DNA of 63,858 nt, taken from assembly GCA_016282255.1 (NCBI GenBank), contig JAEEKE010000133.1:1-63858 (forward strand), written 5' to 3'. Positions 35,565 through 42,775 of the stretch are shown piece after piece. Under the pieces are notes generated by a model. It was not told the origin of the DNA. It made no database searches and saw only the letters and a program-made list of their open reading frames with translations. The translations under genes and the position numbers were made by a program. Source of the DNA: Bacillota bacterium. GTDB taxonomy: Bacteria; Bacillota; Clostridia; Christensenellales; CAG-138. Position 1 is the first letter of the stretch; each line of letters starts with the position of its first letter.

Positions 35565-36299
35565 TTACAGAAGACCCATGGATACACGGAGTACGGTGAG
35601 CGCATCGGAGACGTCCACGGTACCGTCGCCGTTATAGTCGGCGGCTTCGTCGGTGGGAAGCTGCAGGATGCCCATCGCGCGGCGCAGGATCATCAGCGCG
35701 TCGGTAACGGTCAGGCTGCCGTCGCAGTCGACGTCGCCGGGAGTGAAATCGGGTTCTTCGGCCTCGAGCGTTTCAAGCCAGTTCTGAATATAGTTCTGAA
35801 GCTGAGAAGCGCTTGAAAAGCTTCCGGTATGCATGTCGCGGACAATGCCGTGCCTGTCAACGATGATCGTATTCGGGATCGCGTTGGAATTGTTGAATAC
35901 CGCGGCAAGGACGTTATCTTCAACAACATTGGGCCAGGGATAGCCGTTGTTGTCGACGAATTGAAGCGCACTCTGGGGAGTGCAGGAGCCGCTTACATAG
36001 ACTGAACCGAGGATCTGGACGTCAGCTTCCGGAGTTGAGCTGTAGTACTCATGCATCGTCTGGAAATGCGGCATTTCGCTGACGCAGGGGCCGCACCAGG
36101 TAGCCCATTCGTTGACGACTGTCATGGTAACCTGTGGGATGATATCGCCTGTAACGGTACCGCCGTGAAGTTCGGTAGCGCTAAAGCCTATGATGCTCAT
36201 GCCAATGGCATCCTTAGTGGAACTGCCTCTTGCAAAAGCGGGGGTGAGGGAGGAGAGCACGAGAAGCGTGCATACGAGGATCGCCAGTGCTTTTTTCAT
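35565..36299 (-). CDS. Secreted TlpA-like thioredoxin with dockerin
   Basis: A 244-residue exported protein with a Sec signal (1-23), TlpA-like domain with CGPC at 69-72 (WATWCGPCVSEMPHF), cis-Pro in AIPNTIIVD near 142, and a type I dockerin directly after it (186-244: DVDCDGSLTVTDALMILR and DYNGDGTVDVSDALTVLR). Unlike its two neighbours it has no InlB repeats. The ATG at 36299 is chosen because the signal peptide starts there; AAGGAAGG lies upstream. It is first in the tandem array. Confidence 0.9.
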   Translation of the reverse strand: MKKALAILVCTLLVLSSLTPAFARGSSTKDAIGMSIIGFSATELHGGTVTGDIIPQVTMTVVNEWATWCGPCVSEMPHFQTMHEYYSSTPEADVQILGSVYVSGSCTPQSALQFVDNNGYPWPNVVEDNVLAAVFNNSNAIPNTIIVDRHGIVRDMHTGSFSSASQLQNYIQNWLETLEAEEPDFTPGDVDCDGSLTVTDALMILRRAMGILQLPTDEAADYNGDGTVDVSDALTVLRVSMGLL

Positions 36300-36355
36300 T
36301 CTAACTATCGCCTTCCTTTCAGATCTGTATGCTGAGTGCATACTGTTACAGCATC

Positions 36356-36384
36356 AGTATAACATATAATCGAACGGGATGCAA
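36356..36384 (-). promoter_or_regulatory. Promoter for the first dockerin-thioredoxin gene
   Basis: On the minus strand TTGCAT (36384-36379) and TATACT (36361-36356), 17 bases apart. Confidence 0.65.
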
Positions 36385-36410
36385 TCACTAAAAGACGCAA
36401 ATAAACGATT

Positions 36411-36806
36411 TCAGACACGCTTTTTAAAACAATCTTTGTGAGCGGCGTCCATGCAGCGCCTGCTGTCGCTTTCCTCCGGTATGCGCTCCAGGATAACGGA
36501 ACAGGGGTAATCGGGGCATTCGCCGCAGTTTAATGGAAGGTCATGGCTCAGAGCGCAGCAGCGGATGACGCATTCTTCGCAAAACGGGTGAAGGTACCTT
36601 TTCTCGGCCCTGCAGCCCTTGCAGAAGATATCCGCCTTCATCAGCTTTCTGCCTGGCACAGAATACTTCTCGGCAAGCTTTTGCTTGAGCTCCTCATCAT
36701 CAAGCAGGGTAGCCTGGTAGATGGGGCAGGCAGCGCAGTCGAACCCGCAGAACGCGGGATGTGAAGGCAGCTCGGGCTCTATTCTGTTCTTATCTTCGTT
36801 TTCCAT
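36411..36806 (-). CDS. DUF3795-like cysteine-rich protein
   Basis: A 131-residue cytosolic protein very rich in cysteine: FCGFDCAACPIY near residue 20, then FCKGCRAEK, HPFCEECVIRCCALSH and NCGECPDYPC. The pattern fits the DUF3795 family, presumed to bind metal or iron-sulfur, function unknown. It lies behind the 2-oxoacid oxidoreductase operon but is separated from it by a hairpin. No clear ribosome site precedes the ATG at 36806, so expression may rely on read-through. Confidence 0.75.
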   Translation of the reverse strand: MENEDKNRIEPELPSHPAFCGFDCAACPIYQATLLDDEELKQKLAEKYSVPGRKLMKADIFCKGCRAEKRYLHPFCEECVIRCCALSHDLPLNCGECPDYPCSVILERIPEESDSRRCMDAAHKDCFKKRV

Positions 36807-36848
36807 CGTTTTACAGAAACGGAGGCACCCCGTTAAAGGGATGCCTCC
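36807..36848 (-). terminator. Hairpin after the 2-oxoacid oxidoreductase operon
   Basis: GGAGGCA (36821-36827) pairs with TGCCTCC (36842-36848), with an inner CCC/GGG. On the minus strand the tail GTTTCTGTAAAACG is only moderately T-rich, so it may be a weak terminator. Confidence 0.55.
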
Positions 36849-36872
36849 GGGGATTGCCCTAAAGCAAATCGC

Positions 36873-37412
36873 TTATTTCCTGATGCTCTCCGCACCCTTG
36901 GTGATGGCTTCCCTGTTTAGGGGGATGAACTTCGCCTTCTTCTCACCGAGCTTGTAGAGCAGTGCGTCGAGGATGCTCTGCACCTCAACGGCCTTGGTTG
37001 CCTCGAGGTATGCGCCGAGCATGGCCATGTTGGCAACCTTGGGGTTCTGCAGCTCATCGGCGATCTCGTTGCAGGGAACGTAGTAAACGTCGATGTCGGT
37101 ACGGGTCGCCTTCTTGTCGATGATGGAGCTGTTGATGAACAGCTTGCCGCCGGGGTTGACGCAGGACTCGAACTTGTCGAGCGAGGGGGTGTTCATCGCG
37201 ATGACGCAGTCCGCCATGCTGAGGACCGGGGAAGCGATGGGTTCGTCGGAAACGACGACGGAGCAGTTTGCGGTACCGCCGCGCATTTCGGGACCATAGG
37301 AGGGAAGCCAGCTGACTTCGCGGCCTTCATTCATGCCTGCGAGCGCAAGGAGCTGACCGATGAGCAGAACGCCCTGACCGCCGAAACCGGCAAAAATATT
37401 AGTCCAAAGCAT
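36873..37412 (-). CDS. vorC: 2-oxoacid:ferredoxin oxidoreductase, gamma subunit
   Basis: Gamma subunit of a four-subunit 2-oxoacid:ferredoxin oxidoreductase. 179 residues with NIFAGFGGQGVLLIGQLLA at the start, SYGPEMRGGTANC and the NMAMLGAYLEA stretch, all typical. It is the last gene of the operon (delta, alpha, beta, gamma in transcription order), 4 bases after the beta subunit, with AAGGAGG before the ATG. VOR and KOR cannot be separated from this subunit alone. Confidence 0.9.
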   Translation of the reverse strand: MLWTNIFAGFGGQGVLLIGQLLALAGMNEGREVSWLPSYGPEMRGGTANCSVVVSDEPIASPVLSMADCVIAMNTPSLDKFESCVNPGGKLFINSSIIDKKATRTDIDVYYVPCNEIADELQNPKVANMAMLGAYLEATKAVEVQSILDALLYKLGEKKAKFIPLNREAITKGAESIRK

Positions 37413-37416
37413 TTGA

Positions 37417-38163
37417 TTATACCTCCTTAGTCTTGTCTTTCTTTACGCCGAGAGGATAATAGGGGATCATGTTCTGCTCAAGCCACTCCATGGACTCAAC
37501 AGGGCTCATGCCCCAGTTGGTCGGGCAGTTGGAGAGGACCTCGACCAGAGCAAAGCCCTTGCCGTCGAGCTGGCACTGGAACGCAGCCTTGATGGCCTTC
37601 TTGGCGGCGATGATGTTGGCGGGGCTGTTTACCGCAACGCGGGCGATATAGGCGCTGCCCTCGATGGTGGCGAGCATCTCGGCGATGCGGATCGGCTTGC
37701 CGCAATGGTTCTCGTCACGCCCGTAGGGGCTGGTGGTGGTCTTCTGACCGACAAGGGTCGTGGGAGCCATCTGACCGCCGGTCATGCCGTAGATAGCGTT
37801 GTTGATGAAGATGGTGGTGATCTTCTCACCGCGGTGCGCGGCGTGAACGATCTCGGCGGCACCGATGGAAGCGAGGTCGCCGTCGCCCTGATAGGTGAAC
37901 ACGACCCTGTTGGGATCGGTGCGCTTGATGCCGGTCGCAGCGGCGGGAGCACGGCCGTGGGCGGCTTCGACGCAGTCAACATTGAAATATCTGTAACCGA
38001 AAACTGCGCATCCTACCGGAACGAGCGCAACGGTGCGGTTCTGGATACCGAGCTCCTCGATGCATTCGGCAACGAGCCTGTGAACGATGCCGTGGCCGCA
38101 GCCGGGGCAATAGTGAAGGATGGCGTCGGTCAGAATAGGGGTTTTCTTAAATACCGTCTTCAT
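37417..38163 (-). CDS. vorA: 2-oxoacid:ferredoxin oxidoreductase, beta (TPP-binding) subunit
   Basis: The thiamine-pyrophosphate-binding subunit, 248 residues. Visible: YCPGCGHGIVHRL (cluster/TPP region), GCAVFGYRYF, the TPP motif TYQGDGDLASIG followed by NNAIYGMTGGQMAPTT, and the proximal cysteine in EVLSNCPTNWGM. It decarboxylates the oxoacid and passes electrons to iron-sulfur centres. A GGAGG ribosome site lies inside the end of the alpha-subunit gene. Confidence 0.92.
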   Translation of the reverse strand: MKTVFKKTPILTDAILHYCPGCGHGIVHRLVAECIEELGIQNRTVALVPVGCAVFGYRYFNVDCVEAAHGRAPAAATGIKRTDPNRVVFTYQGDGDLASIGAAEIVHAAHRGEKITTIFINNAIYGMTGGQMAPTTLVGQKTTTSPYGRDENHCGKPIRIAEMLATIEGSAYIARVAVNSPANIIAAKKAIKAAFQCQLDGKGFALVEVLSNCPTNWGMSPVESMEWLEQNMIPYYPLGVKKDKTKEV

Positions 38164-38165
38164 AA

Positions 38166-39233
38166 TTAAGCCTCCATCGATTTGATAATGTATTCAGCGA
38201 TTTCTTCAGCGGTGGGGGTGTAGCTGCCGGGCTTACCGAAGAACTCAACGGGCTTCTTGCCGTTGACGGTAAGGCGGACATCCTCAACCATCTGACCTGC
38301 GCTGATCTCAACGGTAACAGCCTTCTTTACGCTGGGCTGATCCATGACCTCGGCAAGCTGCTTCTCGGGGAACGGCCATACGGTGATGGGACGGACGAGA
38401 CCGGCCTTGATGCCCTTCTTCTCAAGCAGCGTGATAGCGGACTTGCAGATACGGGCAACGGTGCCGTATGCGCAGATGATGACCTCAGCGCCCTCGGTGT
38501 GATAGAGCTCGGCGCGCGCTTCCTTTTCGCGGATGATCTTATAGCGGGCCTGCAGCCTATCGTTCAGCTCCTGGAGCTCATCGACCTCGATATAGAGGGA
38601 GTTGACGATCGCACGGGGACGGCCGCTGTTCGGATCCCAGCCGGTGGTCGCCCAATCCTTGGCGGGGAGCTCGCGCTTTTCATGCTCGTGGAATTCAACA
38701 GGCTCCATCATCTGGCCGATGATGCCGTCGGCAAGGATCATGGTGGGGGTGCGGTAGATATCCGCAAGATCGAATGCATCGTGCATCAGATCGACGGCTT
38801 CCTGAACGGAGGAGGGGGCGAGTACGATGGGATGATAATCGCCGTGTCCGCCGCCGCGGGTCGCCTGGAAATAGTCGCCCTGAGAAGGCTGGATGGAACC
38901 GAGGCCCGGGCCGCCGCGAACCATGTTGACGACGACGCAGGGAAGCTCGGCGCCTGCAAGATAGCTCATGCCTTCCTGCTTGAGGGAGACGCCGGGGCTG
39001 GAGGAGCTGGTCATGACGCGCGCGCCGGCCGCGGAAGCGCCGTAGACCATATTGATCGCGGCAACCTCGCTCTCAGCCTGAAGGAAGCATCCGCCTACCT
39101 TGGGCAGCTGAGCGGCCATGTATTCGGGAATGTCGTTCTGGGGAGTGATGGGGTAGCCGAAGAAGAAATGACAGCCGGCCTGGATAGCGGCCTCGGCAAC
39201 TGCTTCGGAGCCCTTCATGAGTTTCTTTGCCAT
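38166..39233 (-). CDS. vorB: 2-oxoacid:ferredoxin oxidoreductase, alpha subunit (VorB type)
   Basis: Alpha subunit, 355 residues: the pyrimidine-binding domain GCHFFFGYPITPQNDIPEYMA, FLQAESEVAAINMVYGASAAGARVMTSSSSPG and NMVRGGPGLGSIQPSQGDYFQ. The closest family I recognise is VorB, the 3-methyl-2-oxobutanoate (2-ketoisovalerate) enzyme, which would make branched acyl-CoA from valine, leucine and isoleucine keto acids. The 2-oxoglutarate enzyme is the alternative. GGAGGA precedes the ATG. Confidence 0.9.
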   Translation of the reverse strand: MAKKLMKGSEAVAEAAIQAGCHFFFGYPITPQNDIPEYMAAQLPKVGGCFLQAESEVAAINMVYGASAAGARVMTSSSSPGVSLKQEGMSYLAGAELPCVVVNMVRGGPGLGSIQPSQGDYFQATRGGGHGDYHPIVLAPSSVQEAVDLMHDAFDLADIYRTPTMILADGIIGQMMEPVEFHEHEKRELPAKDWATTGWDPNSGRPRAIVNSLYIEVDELQELNDRLQARYKIIREKEARAELYHTEGAEVIICAYGTVARICKSAITLLEKKGIKAGLVRPITVWPFPEKQLAEVMDQPSVKKAVTVEISAGQMVEDVRLTVNGKKPVEFFGKPGSYTPTAEEIAEYIIKSMEA

Positions 39234-39249
39234 GTTTCTTTCCTCCTGA

Positions 39250-39459
39250 TTAGTCCTTTTCGATGGTGATTACCGCATCGGGGCAGGTGCGTGCGCAGCT
39301 TGCGCATGCAACGCAGGCGGCCTGATCGATGATCTCTGCGGGGTGATAGCCCTTCTCGTTGAGCTTATGCTTTGCAAGCTCAAGGATCTTTTTCGGACAT
39401 GCACGCACACAAAGACCGCAGCCCTTGCAGCGACTCTCGTCGATGGTAAGTTTGACCAT
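39250..39459 (-). CDS. vorD: 2-oxoacid:ferredoxin oxidoreductase, delta (ferredoxin) subunit
   Basis: A 69-residue two-cluster ferredoxin subunit: CKGCGLCVRACPKK and CVACASCARTCPDA bind two 4Fe-4S centres. The ATG at 39459 has AGGAGG 7 bases upstream and gives MVKLTIDESRC; an upstream in-frame extension is not supported. First gene of the operon; the promoter region upstream is framed by an inverted repeat. Confidence 0.93.
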   Translation of the reverse strand: MVKLTIDESRCKGCGLCVRACPKKILELAKHKLNEKGYHPAEIIDQAACVACASCARTCPDAVITIEKD

Positions 39460-39508
39460 AAGATGACCTCCTTGAATTTGCGGCTTGCACCGCATTTGTC
39501 CATGCTCT

Positions 39509-39536
39509 ATTATAGCACTATCGCCGCAAATAACAA
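39509..39536 (-). promoter_or_regulatory. Promoter for the 2-oxoacid oxidoreductase operon
   Basis: On the minus strand TTGTTA (39536-39531) and TATAAT (39514-39509) are 16 bases apart. Perfect 9-base inverted arms ATTTGCGGC (39476-39484) and GCCGCAAAT (39523-39531) flank the -10 element. Confidence 0.7.
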
Positions 39537-39610
39537 ATACCAAATTTCAAGATATATCTTTTTTTGCTACACTTTTTTCAGCCCGTTTATCTGTGAACAG
39601 AGGAACATAG

Positions 39611-39639
39611 AAAGGATCCGCTTTTTTTGCAGATCCTTT
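39611..39639. repeat. Hairpin downstream of lgt
   Basis: AAAGGATC (39611-39618) and GATCCTTT (39632-39639) with a T-rich loop; short outer arms CATAG/CTATG extend it. It is probably the end of the lgt transcript, but no clean T tract follows on the minus strand. Confidence 0.5.
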
Positions 39640-39660
39640 GTAAGAATACTATGTTTGCGT

Positions 39661-40704
39661 TCAGTTTTCGGTTTCGGTCTTTAAGGGCACTTCTTCGGAA
39701 ACGGCCTCGACGGCTTCTTCGACAGCGGCCTCCGCTTCCTTGACAGCTTCTTCTGCCGCTTCCTCGACGGCTTCGGCAGTCTCTTCAACTGCTTCGGCGG
39801 TTTCCTCGGCGGCATCTTCAACGCTTTCGGTTATTTCACCGTCCCCGTCGGGCTCGTAGTCGGCATATTCCTGGTCGGGATAGATATAGCCCTCTTCGCC
39901 TTCTGCCGGGAGCTTTTCTTCATAAAGCTCCGGGTGCAGCTTTTCGTGCCTGTGAAGCAGGATGAAGCCGATTATTCCGCCGACGACCATCGCGATGCTG
40001 ATCCACTGGGAGGTGGAGAGGCCCAGGAAGATGCCGCGGATCTCATCGTAGCGGCCGTACTCAAGGAAGAACCTCTCGATGCCGTAGAGCAGCATATAGA
40101 GGAAGAGCACGCTCCTGCGCTTGATGTTCTTGCGGGTATAGAGCAGCAGAATGATGAAGATGATAATGTTGCAGCAGCTTTCAACGAGCTGGATCGGGAA
40201 GACCGGCACGCCGACGGGAGCGCCGCCGATGGGGTTCTTGTAGATGACGGAGATCGGAGTATCGATGCAGCGTCCGTAGCAGCAGCCCGCAAGGAAGCAG
40301 CCGACGCGGCCGATCGCGTGCGCAAGCGGCACGGAGGGCACGATGCAGGCGGCGTAATCGAGGAAGCGCTGCTTCTTTATCTTAAGATAGATGAATGCGG
40401 CGAGAAAACCGGCGATGATCGCGCCGTAGAAGACAAGGCCGCCGTTCTTGAAGGTTGAGAAACTGCCGTTCTTGATGCTCTCCCAGATCTCACTGAGGGG
40501 ATAGGTCACGAAGATGTAGAGCAGGTAGGCGCCGGCAAGGCCGCAGATGATGGCGATTATCGCCATGTTGGAAAAGATGTCAAGATCCAGCTTGGCCTTC
40601 TTGGCGCGGAAATAGCTGATCAGCAGCGCGGTGATGAGCGCGATCGCCATCATCAGCCCGTAACTGGGGATCTTAAGCCCCAGAATCTCGATAAACGGAT
40701 GCAT
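39661..40704 (-). CDS. lgt: Prolipoprotein diacylglyceryl transferase with acidic C-terminal tail
   Basis: Lgt attaches diacylglycerol to the lipobox cysteine of prolipoproteins, so it serves the lipoproteins in this window. The 347 residues carry the seven-helix core with HAIGRVGCFLAGCCYGR (the catalytic signature) and RFFLEYGRYDE. The core ends near 262; the last 70 or so residues are an unusual cytosolic tail of Glu/Ala/Val repeats (EAAEEAVE-like), likely a long acidic helix. It has its own promoter overlapping the end of rmuC. Confidence 0.95.
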   Translation of the reverse strand: MHPFIEILGLKIPSYGLMMAIALITALLISYFRAKKAKLDLDIFSNMAIIAIICGLAGAYLLYIFVTYPLSEIWESIKNGSFSTFKNGGLVFYGAIIAGFLAAFIYLKIKKQRFLDYAACIVPSVPLAHAIGRVGCFLAGCCYGRCIDTPISVIYKNPIGGAPVGVPVFPIQLVESCCNIIIFIILLLYTRKNIKRRSVLFLYMLLYGIERFFLEYGRYDEIRGIFLGLSTSQWISIAMVVGGIIGFILLHRHEKLHPELYEEKLPAEGEEGYIYPDQEYADYEPDGDGEITESVEDAAEETAEAVEETAEAVEEAAEEAVKEAEAAVEEAVEAVSEEVPLKTETEN

Positions 40705-40759
40705 ATTAGCTCTCCTTTTTATTTATACTCAAGCGGCAAAGCCGTTTTCATTATCCTTT

Positions 40760-40788
40760 ATAATAAACGATTTTCATTCCTGTGTCAA
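40760..40788 (-). promoter_or_regulatory. SigA-type promoter for lgt
   Basis: On the minus strand TTGACA (40788-40783) and TATTAT (40765-40760), 17 bases apart; the -35 lies in the last codons of rmuC. Confidence 0.8.
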
Positions 40789-42146
40789 TCCACATCGTCC
40801 GTATCCTCGGGGGAGACGGAAAGAAGATCGACGGGATTTTCGTCCGGCGATGAAGGCAGGGCCTCCACCTTTTCAAGCGCCTTGCGGATCTGCCTCGTAC
40901 GCACGCCCACGAGCTTGTCGAGATCGTCATTCGCCTTGAGAAGCGCGCGGCGCGTATTGGTGAGCACGTCGTCAAAGGTGCCGAACTCCTTCTTGATCTG
41001 CGCAAGGATCTGCCAGACCTCGCCGGATCGCTTCTGGATGGCAAGGGTCCTGAAGCCCATCTGAAGGCTGTTTAGCAGCGCGGCCATGGTGGAGGGGCCG
41101 GAGATATTGATCCTGAACCGCGACTGCAGCGTTTCGATCAAGCCCAGCCTCACGGCCTCGGCATACAGACCTTCGGTCGGCAGGAACATGACGGCGAAAT
41201 TCGTCGTGCGGGGAGGATTGATGTATTTATCATGGATGTCCTTTGCAAAGCGTATCAGCGAATCGCGGAGCGAACGTCGCGCGGCGTCGACGGCGTCGGG
41301 ATCACCGGATTCATAGGCATCGTTGAGCCGGATGTACATATCGGCGGGGAACTTGCTGTCGATAGGCAGGAAGACGGGCGTGTCGCCGTTGTTCGGGAGC
41401 TTGACCGCGAATTCGACTCTTTCATTCGTGCCCTTGCCCGCGTCGAAATTGAGTACGTACTGCTCGGGAGCGAGCACTTCCTCGAGGATGGAGCGAAGCT
41501 GGATCTCACCCAAAGTACCGCGGGTTTTGACGTTGGAGAGCACTTTCTTAAGGTCGCCCACGCCGCTTGCGAGGGACTGCATCTCGCCAAGGCCCTTATA
41601 GACCTCCGTCAGTCTTTCGTCCACGCGCTTGAAGCTCTCGGATAGGCGTTCGTTGAGCGTCTGCTGGAGCTTTTCGTTCACGACGCCGCGGATCGAATCA
41701 AGCTGGCGTTCGTTGGTCTCACGAAGCTCCTTGAGCGAAGTTTCAATAGCTCGGAGCTGTTCGCCGACCTGCGATCTAAGCGCATCCTGCTTGGTGCCGA
41801 GCTGTTTTTCAAGAAAGCTCTGGCGGTCGGTGATGGTGGTCTTAAGCGCATCCTGACCGTGAGAGACGCCGGAGAAGAGACCGTCCATCCTTAGTGAAAT
41901 GCTTTCGGAGAGCGAGCTCTTGAGCTGCTCGATATCCCGCGCGTGCTCGTCCTGCACGGCGCCGATGCGCACGTTGAAACGCGCCTCGAACTCGGCGACT
42001 GCCTTTGCCGCCGCATCCTGGCACGCCCGCGTTATATTGAGCGCATCGTTCTGACGCATGAGCGCCAGCCTGATGAGCATAAAAGCGATGAACGCCCCGA
42101 AGAGCACGACGACGGATATAAGGATTATGAATTGATAAGCGGGCAT
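40785..42146 (-). CDS. rmuC: DNA recombination protein RmuC
   Basis: RmuC family, 453 residues: an N-terminal membrane helix (about 4-28), a long coiled coil (30-190), and the nuclease-like RmuC domain with TRGTLGEIQLRSILEEVL, NNGDTPVFLPIDSKFPAD and the P-STMAALLNSLQMGFR stretch. It limits DNA rearrangements at inverted repeats in E. coli. Start ATG at 42146 lacks a strong ribosome site. Confidence 0.93.
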   Translation of the reverse strand: MPAYQFIILISVVVLFGAFIAFMLIRLALMRQNDALNITRACQDAAAKAVAEFEARFNVRIGAVQDEHARDIEQLKSSLSESISLRMDGLFSGVSHGQDALKTTITDRQSFLEKQLGTKQDALRSQVGEQLRAIETSLKELRETNERQLDSIRGVVNEKLQQTLNERLSESFKRVDERLTEVYKGLGEMQSLASGVGDLKKVLSNVKTRGTLGEIQLRSILEEVLAPEQYVLNFDAGKGTNERVEFAVKLPNNGDTPVFLPIDSKFPADMYIRLNDAYESGDPDAVDAARRSLRDSLIRFAKDIHDKYINPPRTTNFAVMFLPTEGLYAEAVRLGLIETLQSRFRINISGPSTMAALLNSLQMGFRTLAIQKRSGEVWQILAQIKKEFGTFDDVLTNTRRALLKANDDLDKLVGVRTRQIRKALEKVEALPSSPDENPVDLLSVSPEDTDDVD

Positions 42147-42172
42147 AGATTCAACGATCGGAAGGGAGGCAT

Positions 42173-42688
42173 TCAGCGCTCATAGGGTATTTTATCGATA
42201 AGAGAAACAGCGATTATGCCGATGACAGCGCAGACGGCATACTGGATCATATTCCATGTAAGGTCGAAGAAAGCGACGTGCGCTTCAAAAGCGCCGAAGG
42301 CGGATAGCATCAGCTCATAGGCAAGGTAACCCAAAGGCACGATAAGGCCGGAGATGATGCAGGCAAGCGGCTTGAAGCGAAGCTTCCTGAGCAGCAGAAA
42401 GCAGACGAACGCCGTTAAAGCCTTGATGATGACGGTACCGGGAACGTAGATCCCGTAACCGAGGATAAGATCGGCAATGGCGCTGCCGACAGCCGCGACC
42501 GCGGCGCAGTGCCAGCCGCCGATCACAAATGCCGCCGCATGAATGAATGCGTCGCCGAGGTTGATATAGCCGTGCCCGCCGGCCAGCGGAATGCTTATCA
42601 GCGTACCGACCGTGATAAGCGCCGCGAAAAGCCCGCAGAGAACGAGGAGCTTGGTGGGATCCTTGGAAGATCCGTTGAGATTAGTCAT
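42173..42688 (-). CDS. ECF transporter S component
   Basis: A roughly 171-residue membrane protein with six hydrophobic helices and the signature GGHGYINLGDAFIHAAAFVIGG plus SAIADLILGYG. This matches the substrate-binding (S) component of energy-coupling-factor vitamin transporters, PF07155-like. The substrate cannot be told and no ECF ATPase or T component is nearby, so it probably shares a general module encoded elsewhere. Start ATG at 42688 or 42712; neither has a clear ribosome site. Confidence 0.82.
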   Translation of the reverse strand: MTNLNGSSKDPTKLLVLCGLFAALITVGTLISIPLAGGHGYINLGDAFIHAAAFVIGGWHCAAVAAVGSAIADLILGYGIYVPGTVIIKALTAFVCFLLLRKLRFKPLACIISGLIVPLGYLAYELMLSAFGAFEAHVAFFDLTWNMIQYAVCAVIGIIAVSLIDKIPYER

Positions 42689-42775
42689 GATTCTATGTAT
42701 TAAAGCAGGCATAGCCCGCTAAGAAAACGGCCGGGCCGCATCCTTTGTTTCGGGTGCTCACCGCGGCCGCAGGAT

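Noticed and set aside
42713-42775. GC-rich inverted repeat (CGGCCG) between the ECF and CARDB genes as terminator
   Set aside because: The stem is poor and no T tract follows on the minus strand.
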